Assembly (NCBI GenBank): GCA_023374025.1
Contig: SIJG01000053.1
Span: forward strand, 682,001 to 746,000
Direction: 5' to 3'
Source of the DNA: Heterodera schachtii
Taxonomy: Eukaryota > Nematoda > Chromadorea > Rhabditida > Heteroderidae
DNA: 64,000 bases
Shown: in pieces, positions 1-11,113 of the stretch
How the letters are laid out: each line of letters begins with the position of its first letter
Numbering within the stretch: position 1 is the first letter of the stretch
Notes under the pieces: generated by a model
The model's input: the letters and a program-made list of their open reading frames with translations, nothing else
Told to the model about the DNA's origin: nothing
The model's database searches: none
Position numbers and translations under genes: made by a program

Positions 1-248
1 GGCATTTGTCACATTGCAGTTTTTGATGTTCTTTGCTAATTGGTTGTTGTTTTATGTGTTACGGTTTTAATGCGTGCATTTTTTGAAGAGGCTTTGGCCA
101 CCCTTTCCATCACAGAAGCAATCGCATCGGTCACATTTCGGTCTTGCGTCTCGCTCAATTTAGACGGACTCAGCGGTTTGTCGTCAATTTGGGGCGACCG
201 GTCCGGCAACATTTCCATTTCGGCTGCCATTTTATCCTCTGCGCTCAT
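1..248 (-). CDS. 5' end of an unidentified gene, cut by the left edge
   Basis: A minus-strand reading frame begins at ATG 246-248 and encodes a short acidic N-terminus (MSAEDKMAAEMEML) followed by a Ser/Pro/Lys-rich stretch. It stays open to a stop near 36. A possible splice donor (ACC followed by gtaaca) lies just before the last residues, near 60, so the rest of the gene probably lies left of the window. No domain is recognised. The frame has no low-complexity shadow and reads like a real first exon, but a 60-70 residue frame alone is weak evidence. It would be transcribed in the same direction as the glutamine-rich gene to its right. Confidence 0.35.
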
Positions 249-329
249 TTTGATGTGATTGGTCTAAAAAACGAAACGGCATTCTATAAAATTATAAAAA
301 TGTGCTTTCTTTTTTGAAAATTTTTGAGT

Positions 330-720
330 TTCATTTCGGGGACCCTTTCCCCTGGCTATGGAAGAAACGGTCCCAGGATTTCAAATGCGATTTGTTAAGG
401 TCGTTGTCCAAAAAATGCTCATTTTTTTGCGATTCTTACAATGAGCCAAATTTTTTTTAAAGAAAATAAGATTTTGGTCCGAAAAATTGAGAATTTAGGC
501 GATATTTTTAGCAGATTTTCACCAAAAATTGGTAATTTTGATGAAAATTTGGGTGAAGTAGGTCTTGGAGGTGCAACAACAAGGAAAATCAAAATTTTTT
601 TTTTAGCAAAAATACTATTTTTACATAAGAATTTCGGATGCGGAGGCTTTGGGAGGGGGGGGGGGGGGGTACGTACCACGCTTAACCCCCCCACCCTGGG
701 ACCCTCCCTGGTTACGGACC
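330..720. repeat. Decayed AT-rich repeat in the 3' region of the Gln-rich gene
   Basis: The stretch between the first partial gene and the last exon of the Gln-rich gene is AT-rich and non-coding. It is flanked by imperfect inverted motifs: ggggaccctttcccctgg near 340 and accctgggaccctccctgg near 693. Its interior has the palindromic AAAATTTT-rich texture of the other foldback elements. A G run of about 15 lies at 655-669. No clean target duplication was found. Confidence 0.35.
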
Positions 721-3700
721 TGCATGACACAAACCTCAATTATATTCTGTTGCTGGTGCTGATTCTGCTGGTGGTACCCTTGCTGCTGGTGATCCCCGCA
801 ACGCATTGGCTCAATTAAATCCAAATCGAAATCGTCTGAAAAATATGAGTCTTACAATTAGAAAACAAAGGTGCATTTTAACTATCTTTCTGACAGTGAT
901 ATGATCAATGGTACGGGAAGAAAAAAAATAGCTGTCTGTCCGTTTTACCATTTATAAACCAGAAAATCGGTTTGTGAACCAAGAAAGACTTGTTAAATCC
1001 ATTTAAAATCAATGTTTTATGGTTTGAAATACTCTGACATAATTCACCTTCATTGGATATACTTGGCACCACGAGATCATCAACGAGCCCATCCTCCACA
1101 AAATCGGAGAGTTGGGGAAAAACTGAATTCGAAGTTGAAGAAGGGTGAAACTGCTGCGCTATCGGCGATTGCTGCAGCATTTGCTTCGTCTGTATTGACT
1201 TTTGTTGTTGGTAAAAGTCAGCGGGGCTCATTTGTTGAAGCGACTGATGCGAAGGAGGCCCCTGATGATACGACTGATTGTTATTAGCGTTGTTTTGCGG
1301 AACAGAATGAAGCGAAAACTGCTGTTGTTGCTGCTGCTGGGGAGTGTTTGTCCGCGAGTGTTCCACGGTCGACCCGCCGCTTCCGACGGGCGTCCCCCGC
1401 TGACTTTGGTGCTGCTGATGAACGCTGCCAGTGCTCCCATGGCCTAAAATATACCATTTGATAGTACATAATTGCGGCATTATAATTGTGACATCGGCAC
1501 ACTCACTGTTCCCATAAGGCGGAGTCGGCCCTCCCCCAATTGGCGTGTGTTGGCCTCCGCCAGGCGTGCCAACCATTTGCTGTTGCTGTGACTGCGGCGA
1601 ATGGAAAGGCGTTGAGGCGCTACATGTCGTTGTGGCCGGCGAATTGCCATAACACATGGCACCAGTGGCAGCACTTCCGGGCGTCCCGGGGGTTCGGAAT
1701 TGCTGCTGCTGGGAAGGCAAATGCATCACAGTGGGCAGGGGATGGGCAGGGTTTTGTCCAGCAACCGCCATTTGCGACTGCTGCTGTTGAAATTCTGTCA
1801 TCTAAAAAGTAAATAATTTCTCAAGGCTCTTAATCAATGCTTTACAAATTCAAAACATCGCCAAGCTTGGGCTAAATCTGTCAAGAAAACAATCCTATTT
1901 TATATTTTCGACACCTACAAACCCTTCTCTTCACATGTTATTTTCTTTATTTTAATAGGTCTCCTTTTGGCTGTGAGCAAAAATCGTTCGGGTAAAAAAG
2001 TGAAGCACAAGTCTTTTGGTGTAGATCATTTTTACATTTTGCTGTTGCGGCGATGTGCCCCACATGCCCGGCGGGGACATGTAATGCATGGCAGACTGCA
2101 CGGCACCCAAATGCGGATATTGTTGCGGTGACGGCTGTGGAGGCGTGCTTTGTTGATTAGCGTAATGTCCGCCGAGTGAATTGCCATGCGGAGGCGAATT
2201 GAACATGTTGGATTGGTTACTTTGTTGCGATTGATTGTGGTTGGCATAATGCTGCTGCTGATGGTACTACAATCGGACAAACTCACAAAATACAATGATT
2301 TGGGGGATGTTCACCTGTGCCACGTGCTGTTGGTAATTCTGTTGCGGTGCTCCGACGAGTGCCGGCGAAGTGAGCGGCACCATTCCCTGCTGTTGCATGA
2401 CCATTTGCCTTTGCTGGAAGAACATCTGCTGCTGTTGTCGTTGCTGCATTTGCACCAGCGCTGCTTCCTGCTGCACTCGCAACTGTTTCTGCTGCTGTTC
2501 TCGTTCCTTCTCCTCCTTACAATTTGCAAAATAATTTACAACCATTTAAAATACCTAAACCGCCTACCTTTTGTTGCTGCTTTTTCGAAATTCGTTTCCG
2601 CTTTTTTGGAGGTTCTTCCGCTTCGGTTGCATGGTGGTTCGCTTTCGCTGAGATCGTGGCAGCCGATTGCTGCTGCTGCGTTTGCATTGCGTACGGCGGA
2701 GGCATTCCACAGGCGGAAGCCATTGGCACCATCCCATGGGGAGAAGCAGAGGGACCACCACTGGGCATCCCATGGGGTCTGATCTGCTGATGCGCCAATT
2801 GCGATTGCAGCATAAACGAAGGGTGGGGAGGCTGATAAGCTGCACCGACAATTGCTGACTGATGAGGATTCATTTGTCCAGAAATTGCCGAAGTTCCGCC
2901 AGGCCCAAAAATAAATGCATTTTGTTGCTGCTGCTGTTGTTGGATTTGTTGAACCCTTTGCTGATTTATTTGTTGTTGGTACAAATGCTAAAAGAGAAAG
3001 TAACAGCAAAATGCAAGTGGAGACTGAACACCTGTTGGTACTGCCGTTGTTGCGGTGTTAAAACCGGTTGACTAGACGACTGTTGCAGCGGAGAATTGCC
3101 CACAATTCTTTGCTGAGTTGGCAGTGAGTTTTGCTGTGTTGAGACCGAATTCTGTTGGTTCTGAGACTGATTCGGTGGGACGTTGCTGCTGAACATAATG
3201 GAAATAGAAATAATCATTTACATCATACCAACCTCAACAAGTCAACGAGCAGCGGACTGTTTTCCGCAACGCTATTCATTGGGGCGGGGGTGACAGGTAC
3301 GGTGGAAGGGCCGGGCTGAAGTTGGCGGTCCATATTTTGGTGGATAACCGCTGAAGGGTGGTGAAACGGGTATGTGGGCGTAGGGACAGAAGAGACAGAC
3401 GGCGACCCTGGCAAACGCACAACCGGTCGAACAACTGAATGAAATGACAACTCGAATGATTTCGATGGAGAACGGAACACACAATTCAGAGGCGAAACTT
3501 TGTTGGGAGAGAAAATTTCTGCCGACGATTGCCCTCGAAAATGTTGTGAAACCAACGCCAATTGTTGCTGCGCGAGTTGATGCAACCGCTGTTTTTGCTG
3601 AAAGAGCTGCTGTTGTCGAGTTTCTCGTCGGGCGATTTCAGGAGACGGAGTTCGCGACAGAATCCGCACTTGGCTAAGCGAATTGGGCAATGAATGGGAA

Positions 3701-5096
3701 CAACAACCGTTGCTTTCGGCGAACTGTTGCTGGTCAAGATGGACAGCGTTGATGCCTAAATGAAATTTAGGTAATTCAAAAATTCGTTGGACAATTCACC
3801 CAATCTTCTCAGAGCACGTGTTTGATTCCGAGCAATGCGAAGTAATTTAAGCGCCGCTTCAGCCGAAACTCGAAATGCCAACCGAAATGGTTTAGCGGGC
3901 GCCGACTGCGGGCTGTTTTCAGTTGCGCAAGTGACTTCTGCCGCAGTCGAAGTGCTCGGCTGTGGCTCTTCCTCCGTTTCCTCCCCACACTTTCCTTCTT
4001 TCTCCTCTTTTGTTAGCCAATTGGCCTCGGCTTCGAGAACTGCAGAAGTACTCGCTTTTGGCTCCTCTTCTGAGGAAAGTTGTTCTCGCCTCCTTTCCTC
4101 TTTTTTGGGTTCTAAGACTGTAACAGTTGCCGCCTTTAGCCGAGATGGAACGGCCGGGACGGCAAATTCCCCGCCCTTGGGGAGTTGCTCCGACCGCTTG
4201 TTGGATTCAGCGGCTTCTTGCTTTATGTAATGATTGGGCAATGGTGATGTAAGAGATGTGCAAGGTTGGCTGATCTCAGCGTCTTCCCCTGAATTGCTTT
4301 GGTTGTCCGAATTGTGTCCCGGTACGAATAAACAGACCTTGATCTCTACTTCCAGATGGTATTATAGATGGTCGGTTGTTCTGGACTGAAGGGCAAGGCT
4401 GCGACTGGTGGTTCGTGTGGTGGTTATCTGACTCTGTTTGTCCGTAGCTGCTCAAAAGGCGACTGTTGTTGCAGTTACTGCTTTCTGATGTTGTTACTGA
4501 TGTTCTTTTGTCAAGCCAATTGTTGTTGCCTTTCAATGTCTCATCGGGCAAATGTTGGACAAAATGGGCGGAATGTGTCGGGAAGGGACTGTGGGGGAAA
4601 TGGTTGTTCACTTCCAAATTCACAAGCGAAGAAGGTCTGCAGAAGAAAAACTAAAAGATTTTTATTATTTTAGGCGATTTATGAAAAACACGTATGAGGT
4701 AATAAAAATAATGAATCCACCGCTAAATTAGGTATGGGTTGTGGGACCCCTGTATGTTAGCAATATGCAATTGGACCAACAAAAGAATTTATAGGCACTG
4801 CCAATTATTTGTTTTTGTTTTTTTTTTGGAAAACGAACCTTGCTGCGAAATGCACCCTCTGGGCCATCCTTCTCAGAATTGACTGTCAATGGCCCCGGTG
4901 TTGCTTGTCTGTTACTTGTTGTCCCTGCCCTCGTGCTTTTGCTCTCACTTGTCTCACAACCTCCAACAAATTTCTGAACAGCTTTGTGTCTGTTGTTATT
5001 TGTGCGATGGTGCTGTTGTTGTTGCGAAAAAAAATGTTGTTTTTGCTGGAGCTGTTTTTGCTGATCCGCTGAGGAGGTGTTAAAAGCTCCGCTCAT
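621..5096 (-). CDS. Glutamine-rich nuclear protein, probable transcription coactivator (multi-exon)
   Basis: A chain of minus-strand exons runs from ATG at 5096 (MSGAFNTSSADQQKQ) to about 800, possibly ending at a stop near 621. Most exons are rich in Gln, Pro, Ser, His and Met with long QQQ runs. One exon (about 2517-2984) carries a basic nuclear-localisation-like motif, PPKKRKRISKK. Another (about 3223-3740) has the SP-rich phrase RILSRTPSPEIARRE. The exon near 3756-4241 contains a Glu-rich stretch followed by the helix-like AALKLLRIARNQTRALRRLG. Near the C-terminus, splicing between about 1050 and 850 joins an acidic-hydrophobic segment (LSDFVEDGLVDDLVV to DDFDLDLIEPM), which looks like an activation domain. 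Q-rich coactivators such as LAG-3/SEL-8, Mastermind, MED15 or ARID1 relatives are candidates, but I recognise no diagnostic domain. The outer exon joins are uncertain; the first splice (donor at 4838) does not phase cleanly with the exon starting near 4636. Confidence 0.55.
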
Positions 5097-5985
5097 GCGG
5101 CATTCAGTCGATTTTTCTGAGTGCCGTTTATGTTTGTACTGTTTTAATGTGTCGTTGAATGCTTTTTTGAAGGTTAATCGAAAAAGGCAAATAATGGGAC
5201 TTTATTTCACCTCTCAGAAAATTTAATCGCTATAAAGTAACAACAGCAGTAGTTGCCAGACAGCACAAATTTGTTTAAAGCTAACAGCTGGACCACATAA
5301 ACCTGAAACAAGAAAATGGAAAAGGCACTAATGAGAAGTTCAAGGTTCAATTACACATAACATGGGATCAGAAAATAATTCGTTACACCTCCGACACAGT
5401 GATACAGTATAACAGGAATTGAAAGCTTACAAAAATGTGAATATACAACAATGACATGTACAAATACATATCAAGAAACCTAGGCATGCCGAAAGAGGGT
5501 GAGGGCGGGGCAGAAAAAGGGGCGTCTGCGTGGGCAGTTGTGGTTGACCCCGACGGTGGTGGTCCGGTAAGGGACACAGCGAGAGGGAAGTGGTAAATAG
5601 ACGTTAGTATTAACAGATACAGACGTAGTGGAAGAGAGCAGCCGGCCGTCGTCGCCGAATATGCGTGAGTATATCGTTGGACGGAAGAGAGTGTGATGTG
5701 GAAAGAAAACGACAAACGGAGAGACGGCAGAGTGGCAGTGATAAATGCGAAGGAAAGATAAAATCGATCAATTCCCAACAATCGTCCGCAGTGTCTGTGC
5801 TTCGCGCTGTTTACGTGTTGGTTAGAGAGCAATAAAGGAAAAAATATAACGTAAATTTGTTCTCTTCGCCCATAGCAAATAAAGAAGGAAAACATGGCGA
5901 TATAGTGGGTTAAAAGAAATAAAACAAAGAAGTTGGAGAGATGTAAATGACTGTGCTGCTTCATCTTTACATTGTTCAGCACTTA
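5097..5985. other. Intergenic, upstream of the Gln-rich gene
   Basis: This holds the presumed promoter and 5' untranslated region of the minus-strand Gln-rich gene. A hydrophobic minus-strand frame (5383-5982) is present, but it lacks domain features and introns and its composition looks like translated GA-rich or AT-rich DNA. I see no convincing gene. Confidence 0.4.
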
Positions 5986-5989
5986 GCAT

Positions 5990-6061
5990 AACCTGGATCC
6001 AGGCCTGTACCTGGATTTTTTTTAAATTTTGTTCAAAACAATCCAAGCCAGGATCCAGGTA
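5990..6061. repeat. Short inverted repeat with ACCTGGATCC arms
   Basis: The motif acctggatccaggcctg near 5990 is mirrored by ccaggatccaggt near 6049 across an AT-rich loop that also contains tacctggatt. It forms an imperfect hairpin of about 70 bp right next to the left end of the next repeat. It may be a small MITE or the end of a larger element. Confidence 0.5.
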
Positions 6062-6069
6062 ATAAGTAG

Positions 6070-6470
6070 AGTAATACTAAAGAGGAGGGCCCCCTTTTTG
6101 AAAAAATTTTTATAATCGTGAAAACATGCTTACGGGGGTTTTCTGGGTCCCTGATCACGAATCTAACATTAAAACTAATTCAGTTCCCGGACCCGAATTC
6201 GAACAAAAAATCGAAAATCCAAAATTTTCAAAATTTACTTTTATGTTCATATCTGTACAGAATTTTTGGGTTTTCAATGGTTTTTGACTAAATTTAACTT
6301 GTTTTGATCAATTTAAAAACAAAGTGAGAATTTTTTAAATTTTGAGTTTCGACTTTTTGTTCAAATTTGGGTCCGGGATTCGAAATTAATCAAAATGAAT
6401 GTTGTATTCGGGTTCTCCGACCCAGAAAAGCCTCGTAAACATGTTTTCACAAACCCGGCATCCATAACAA
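6070..6470. mobile_element. Foldback MITE, GTAATACT family (right end lost)
   Basis: The left end gtaatactaaagagg and the following gggccccctttttg match the ends of the intact elements at 52316 and 21139. The interior has the family's mirrored motifs: tgatcacgaatctaac near 6153, and gaatgttgtattcgggttctccgaccc near 6394 as its diverged mirror. The right terminal repeat and a target duplication are not seen. The copy abuts the Merlin-like transposase relic at 6485-7020, so it may be one end of a longer decayed element. Confidence 0.65.
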
Positions 6471-6484
6471 ACTCAGGAAATTAG

Positions 6485-7015
6485 ATGTCATATGTATCCG
6501 TTTTATTTCCAAATTGTTGTTTAAATTTCTTTTCAATTTCTTCCACAACGACTTGATGTTCTGTGTATGTGCAAGACGGTTTGCAGGATTGACAAAGTTT
6601 TGAGAATGGTTGACAGTCAAGTGTGTATAGTTTTATGGCAAATTTGGTATTCCATAGTACGAACGCCACTCGTCTGAGACAATTGTGGTCCCGGGAAGAA
6701 TATACTGCTGGATGGGATGAGACGGTTTGCGGACCATGATTCTACAGGGACCAAACATACGCGCTCCCAATTGGAGTCGCGTTCCACGCCACCGAACAAC
6801 CAAATTCTCCACAACGCATCCCACCCCATATTTCCTTTTAATGCCGAGCGTTTCATCAATTTCGACGAAACGGCCTATAGCAAAACTTAAGGTAAAAACA
6901 AGCTGGGCAGCACCTTGACCACCAATAACGACTGGTTGACGAATGAAATATTCGGCACAAATGTCACGACTGAAACTTAGTCAGTTAATTTTGTCGTCTA
7001 CCGAACCCATTTTAG
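6485..7015 (-). pseudogene. Merlin/IS1016-type (ISXO2-like) DDE transposase relic
   Basis: Read on the minus strand across frameshifts and stops, this gives the blocks of the ISXO2-like transposase domain in order: a lead-in IRQPVVIGGQG; the first catalytic block FVEIDETLGIKRKYG; an FGGVER block (WLFGGVERDSNWERV, in a shifted frame); the second catalytic block YILPGTTIVSDEWRSYYGI; and the third region [15 protein letters not shown] followed by [15 protein letters not shown]. These match the E.DE..., PGT.I.SD.W.aY and VNHs..FV...AHTq.IE..W signatures of Merlin (IS1016-like) elements, including the first two acidic residues. At least two frame changes and an interruption near 6880 show it is dead. 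No terminal repeats could be assigned with confidence. It is the natural candidate source of activity for the GG-ended elements with 8-bp duplications found across this window. Confidence 0.85.
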
Positions 7016-7124
7016 TACTCGATGTCATCAATTGTTCCATATTTATGAGTCCATAAATACGTTCATTTGGAACAGGGTGCGGCAAAGGTCCTGCAACCCG
7101 CTTCTATGGAAAATTCCAGTTCAA

Positions 7125-9065
7125 AATAAAAAGAAAATCATATTACTTGACAATTTCATTTAATAGGAACTTAGTTATTGGAAAATCATCAAAAGTTAAA
7201 AGCAGCCACCATGGGCTAAGATACATACGCTCAAACGCTTCCGAAAATTGGGCACAATGTCCGCACCCATTTTTTCGGTAATTTCGTCCCAGGCCTGAGA
7301 AGATTTTTACCATCTATCGCCATCGTAATAGCCAAAATCATTATTAATTGTTCCTACGGGAGGGCCTCACTCTAAAAATCATCGGACGGAGCCATTTCCC
7401 CCAGTCCGTGATGGTTTGGGGCGGCTTTATGCCATCGGAAAGACTCCCCTGGTGTTCATCAAAAAAAAAAAGTTAAGATCAACTCGGCGATCGACCATAA
7501 TACCATCCTAATGGGCGTATTGTATCCTTGGGCACAAGGGCACTTTAGAGAAAACCAACTCGTCATTCAAAAGGATTGAGCACCGACACACGGAGCGAGA
7601 ACAGAATTCAGCTGTGTGAAAATCTGTTTCCAGGATTTAGGAGCAAAGACGTCTGGCCCTCAAATTCGCCGGATTTGAATCCATTTGATATTTCCACTTG
7701 GTCGATCATGAACTAGAGACCGGACAACTGAGATAGGAGGGATCCCGACTGAATTCCGATCAATCCCGAACCTTTTGGAAAAACGATCGGGACGGATCCC
7801 GAGTCGGGATCCCGACCGAATCCCGATCCCGATCTATCCCGAAGATTTTTTTCGGGACCCCGCGGGATTATCGAGATTTGCTAAAACTCAATTTTTTAAA
7901 TTTTTGTGCCAAGTGTTGTTCGCTTATCTAATATTTAGAATTTATCAATTCGATTGAGAAAAATAGGGACGGAAATTATATCAAAGTTTTTATAGAAATT
8001 TTTCAAAATTAGAATTTCATGCCCAAAAAATCAGCTTTCGGTCAAAAATTAGAACATTTAACAACCTAGCTTAAATATTTTTTCAAAATTTAATAAATTA
8101 ATATCAATTTTTGTATTTTCGCCTCCATGATCATTTTTAACAATTTTTAGGAAAAATAGCAAATCGTAAAGTGCATCGGAATCAAAAAACATATTTTAAG
8201 AATTTCTTTTTGCAGCGGAATTTTTCCAAAAACTTTAGGTGAACAAGGGGGAGGCCTGCAGTGCCGATAGGCGCCACCGGGAAAATTTTGAAATGAAATT
8301 TGTCAACAGAATTTATCCAAAAACTGTCTAATTTTGTGATTTTGAATTAATTTATAAGAAAATAAAGGTTTTTGGGCCTGGCGGTGCAGATAGGCACCGA
8401 AGGAAAAATACGTAGACAACAATTTTTATTCTGATTTTTTGTACAAAATTCTTAGAAATAGTTGTGCCATAAAACTACCTAATAAGATTTAGAATAATGT
8501 TTTAGGAATTAAAAAAATAATTTTTTGGTAATTCTTTTTTGAAAGAAATAAAAGTAACAAAATGCCCAACTTTTGCGTCAAATTTTGAAAATTTTTTTGA
8601 ATTCTGGAGAACCGTGAAAATTTTTTGGGATTTTTAAGGGATTTTTTAAGAAAAATTAACAAATGACAATACCTGCGGGATCCCGCGGGATTGGTAAAAT
8701 GGTCGGAAAGGATTACGGTTCGGGATCCCGATGAAATCCCGATCCCTATCAATCCCGATGAATTTAAAAAATCGCTCGGGACGGATCCCGAGGTCGGGAT
8801 CCCCTATTTAATCCCGCGGGATCCCGATCCCGTCCGGTCTCTATCATGAACCAGAAGCTAAACAAGTGATTCGCATCAACTGAGGCGCAGAAGGAGGCTT
8901 TACAGCGTGCGTGGGACGAAATTACCGAAAAAACAGGTGCGGACATTGTGGCCAATTTTCGGAAGCGTTTGGACGCATGTATCTCAGCCCATGGTGGCTA
9001 TTTTGGACTTTTGATGTAATTTTCTAATAAATAAGGTCAGTGACCTCGAAACCCCAGGAAATTTG
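7125..9065 (+). pseudogene. mariner-family transposase relic, interrupted by a hAT-like insertion
   Basis: From about 7370 to 7713 the plus strand encodes, with stops and frameshifts, the C-terminal half of a mariner transposase: a SVMVWGGF block, then the hallmark VWPSNSPDLNPFDISTW. The frame then runs into an unrelated 1,130-bp insertion (7714-8843) and resumes at 8852 (QVIRIN...GRNYRKN..., ending near 9017). Immediately upstream, at 7129-7310, lies an inverted copy of the element's own 3' end, seen by comparing gacgaaattaccgaaaaa near 8917 with ttttcggtaatttcgtcc near 7273. Two mariner fragments thus sit head-on. The acidic residue of the SPDLNP block is kept, but the gene is clearly inactive. 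Confidence 0.85.
7714..8843. mobile_element. Non-autonomous hAT-like element, 1,130 bp, with 8-bp target duplication
   Basis: The element begins TAGAGACCGGAC and ends GTCCGGTCTCTA (12-bp perfect inverted repeats). It is flanked by the 8-bp direct repeat TCATGAAC (7706-7713 and 8844-8851). TAGAG-type ends with 8-bp duplications are characteristic of hAT elements. The subterminal zones (about 7735-7870 and 8680-8835) are packed with GGGATCCCGA-type motifs in inverted orientation, probable transposase-binding repeats. The interior is AT-rich and non-coding, with a GC-rich hairpin module near 8262 and another near 8378 that recurs in other elements here. It sits inside the mariner relic, so it is younger than that element. 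Confidence 0.88.
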
Positions 9066-9069
9066 TTTT

Positions 9070-9900
9070 TATTATTTTAAACGATGAAGACACAGTATTT
9101 TTACAATTACTTTTTTTTTTGTTTTGATTCGCTAATGGCCATTTTCCAATTTTCCATTGGTTCGCCATCGGCAGTATTTGTCATATTTTCATCGTAATTC
9201 GTCGGTCATATTATCGTTTATTTTGTCGCTTGCGTTTAAGTTTGAATGTCCATTATTTGTTTGCACCTCGTCTTTCTTCTTACGAAGTTAAGAACCAACA
9301 ACTTCGCCTTTGTTGTGGGATGGGATTGTTCCTTCCCATGCCCTCTTTCCATTCGCTGCGGCAGTAATCGGACGGGATTTGCGGTAGCGCACAATCAGCG
9401 ACCAACAGCGGGATTTATCATTCATCAAAACCAAATGCAGCCCAAATAATATTCATTAATTCAAAATTTATCCTCCAAATTCGCAATTTCCTCTTTTAAA
9501 GCAAATTTACGTCGAATGTTCACGTTACGGAAGAACAGCTCTAAACGAGCATCACTTTCTTTTTTGCAGCCTCAAAATGCCAGTGATATCCAGCAAAATT
9601 GTAACAGCTTGCTTATCAGCAGTTAATTTGTTAGTTTTGATACCAAATGGAAAAGAACACTTAAGATGATTTGCCTCGTGATAATCTCATCTTTTTGATG
9701 CTTAACTCTGGCTGTTTTCGAGAAATAATGCGTAGCAACAGTGCTGCTGTGACACAATGTGTGAATTACCAGGGGAAGGGATTGGGGAATATAAATTAAC
9801 GGTGGGTGCTGTTAAAAAAATCCCCTTTTTTTGGAATTCCGACCCAAAAAGTCGGAGACCAATGATATCATGGCAGGTGTTCATGCAAAACGGGGCACGC
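9070..9900. other. Intergenic, nothing recognised
   Basis: AT-rich DNA following the mariner relic. Short frames exist on both strands but none shows codon structure, splice signals or a domain. No inverted repeat of note was seen. Confidence 0.4.
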
Positions 9901-9994
9901 TAAAGTTAACCTCTTACCAACATATGTAAATGACAGATTCCACGGCTTCAATATGCAATCAGATTTGTTCATTGCTCGTCTTTTCTTCGCGCGA

Positions 9995-10667
9995 ATTCAC
10001 TCAAAATGCTGCTGATGAGTCCGCTGAGCGAATTCAATGCCCTGCGAATTGTTTGGCCATGGACCAACAGATCACCGTGCTCCTCGACGCGCCCAAAGTG
10101 CCAATGAAAGTCTGTTGTTGTGCATGCACTTATAAATTAAAACACAATGGATTAATGATATTTATTAGTCACGGAGGCGCCTTTAGGCATTACGACTCGT
10201 TCTTCGCGCATGTCAAAGCGCTTTGGCTTATAAAATTCGGCAATGCATTCTGTTGGAGCAAGATTGGTTTATTCAGCATCGCGTAGCGCTGGACGTAATT
10301 TTGCATGAGAAATACGATTTCAAAGTGAGAAAAAGTTGTGATTTTCTTTTCAAGTCTTCGTTGGTTGGCTTTTACAAACATTTGTCAGGTGATCGTTTGT
10401 CCCCACTCCAAACTTTTGAATTTCATCGGTTTGGCGACTCTGTTCGATTTACAGTCAATTTGGAGTGAAAAGCCAGCGGCAGAAAGGAGCAAGCAGCAAC
10501 GGAAATCGTTGGTGGCCGATACGGACGAAAGCGGCGCCATTGGCAAAGGACGCGGAGAAATGCGAGCGGGGAAATGGGTCGATGCGAAGAAGGTGAACAA
10601 AGCGGAAAAAGCAGAGAAATTTTGTAACCGACACAACAGCAAAGAATTCACTTTCTCATCAGTCTAA
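9995..10667 (+). CDS. Unidentified protein fragment (at least two exons)
   Basis: A plausible exon ends at about 10325 with the in-frame text ALAYKIRQCILLEQDWFIQH...LHEKYDFK followed by a donor (gtgagaaaa). It joins an acceptor (atttgtcag, ending near 10389) to an exon reading VIVCPHSKLLNFIGLATLF... and a Lys-rich tail that stops near 10667. The join preserves frame. Upstream exons are unclear; a small frame near 10010 (LSEFNALRIVWPWTN) may belong. I recognise no family. The hydrophobic-then-basic layout and the clean splice signals argue for a real, possibly degenerate, gene. Confidence 0.4.
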
Positions 10668-11113
10668 CTTTGCATTACCGTACCATTACAGGGCTACCGT
10701 AGTAATGTGATAATGAAAAAAAATTAATTAACAAACAAAAAAAGCAGGCAAATTGTTCTCTCCCGCTCTAAAACAGTCGCTTTAGGCATTTTCAGTGTTT
10801 TTCGCTGCCAATCCTTCCTATTCATTGTCCGTGGGAAGTCTTTCCGCGAACGTTTCAACGGCGTCTCTTTTGCGCCTGATGAGAAAAGGTCAAAGAGCAA
10901 GGAATTCAACAAAATTTAAGAACAATTGTTTATTAAACAGTATAAACGACCGAAACCGAATAAATTTATCATTCGGTAGCTCTTGAGGAGCCAAGTCTAA
11001 AAAAGAGAATGAAATCGTATGCTTGTGAGCACTAGGACCATTGAGTCAATTTTGATTTTCAAAATCCACTTTATTCAGATCGTACAATCCTAATTGAATT
11101 AGTAGAACACGAT

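Noticed and set aside
2186..2782. 198-residue plus-strand frame rich in Leu
   Set aside because: It is the complement of CAG/CAA-rich exons of the Gln-rich gene; a shadow frame.
5383..5982. 200-residue hydrophobic minus-strand frame
   Set aside because: No domain, no splice context; composition matches translated GA/AT-rich DNA upstream of a gene.
7735..8835. Clusters of GGGATCCCGA considered as CRISPR-like or restriction arrays
   Set aside because: They are inverted subterminal motifs of a hAT-like element bounded by an 8-bp target duplication, not spaced direct repeats.
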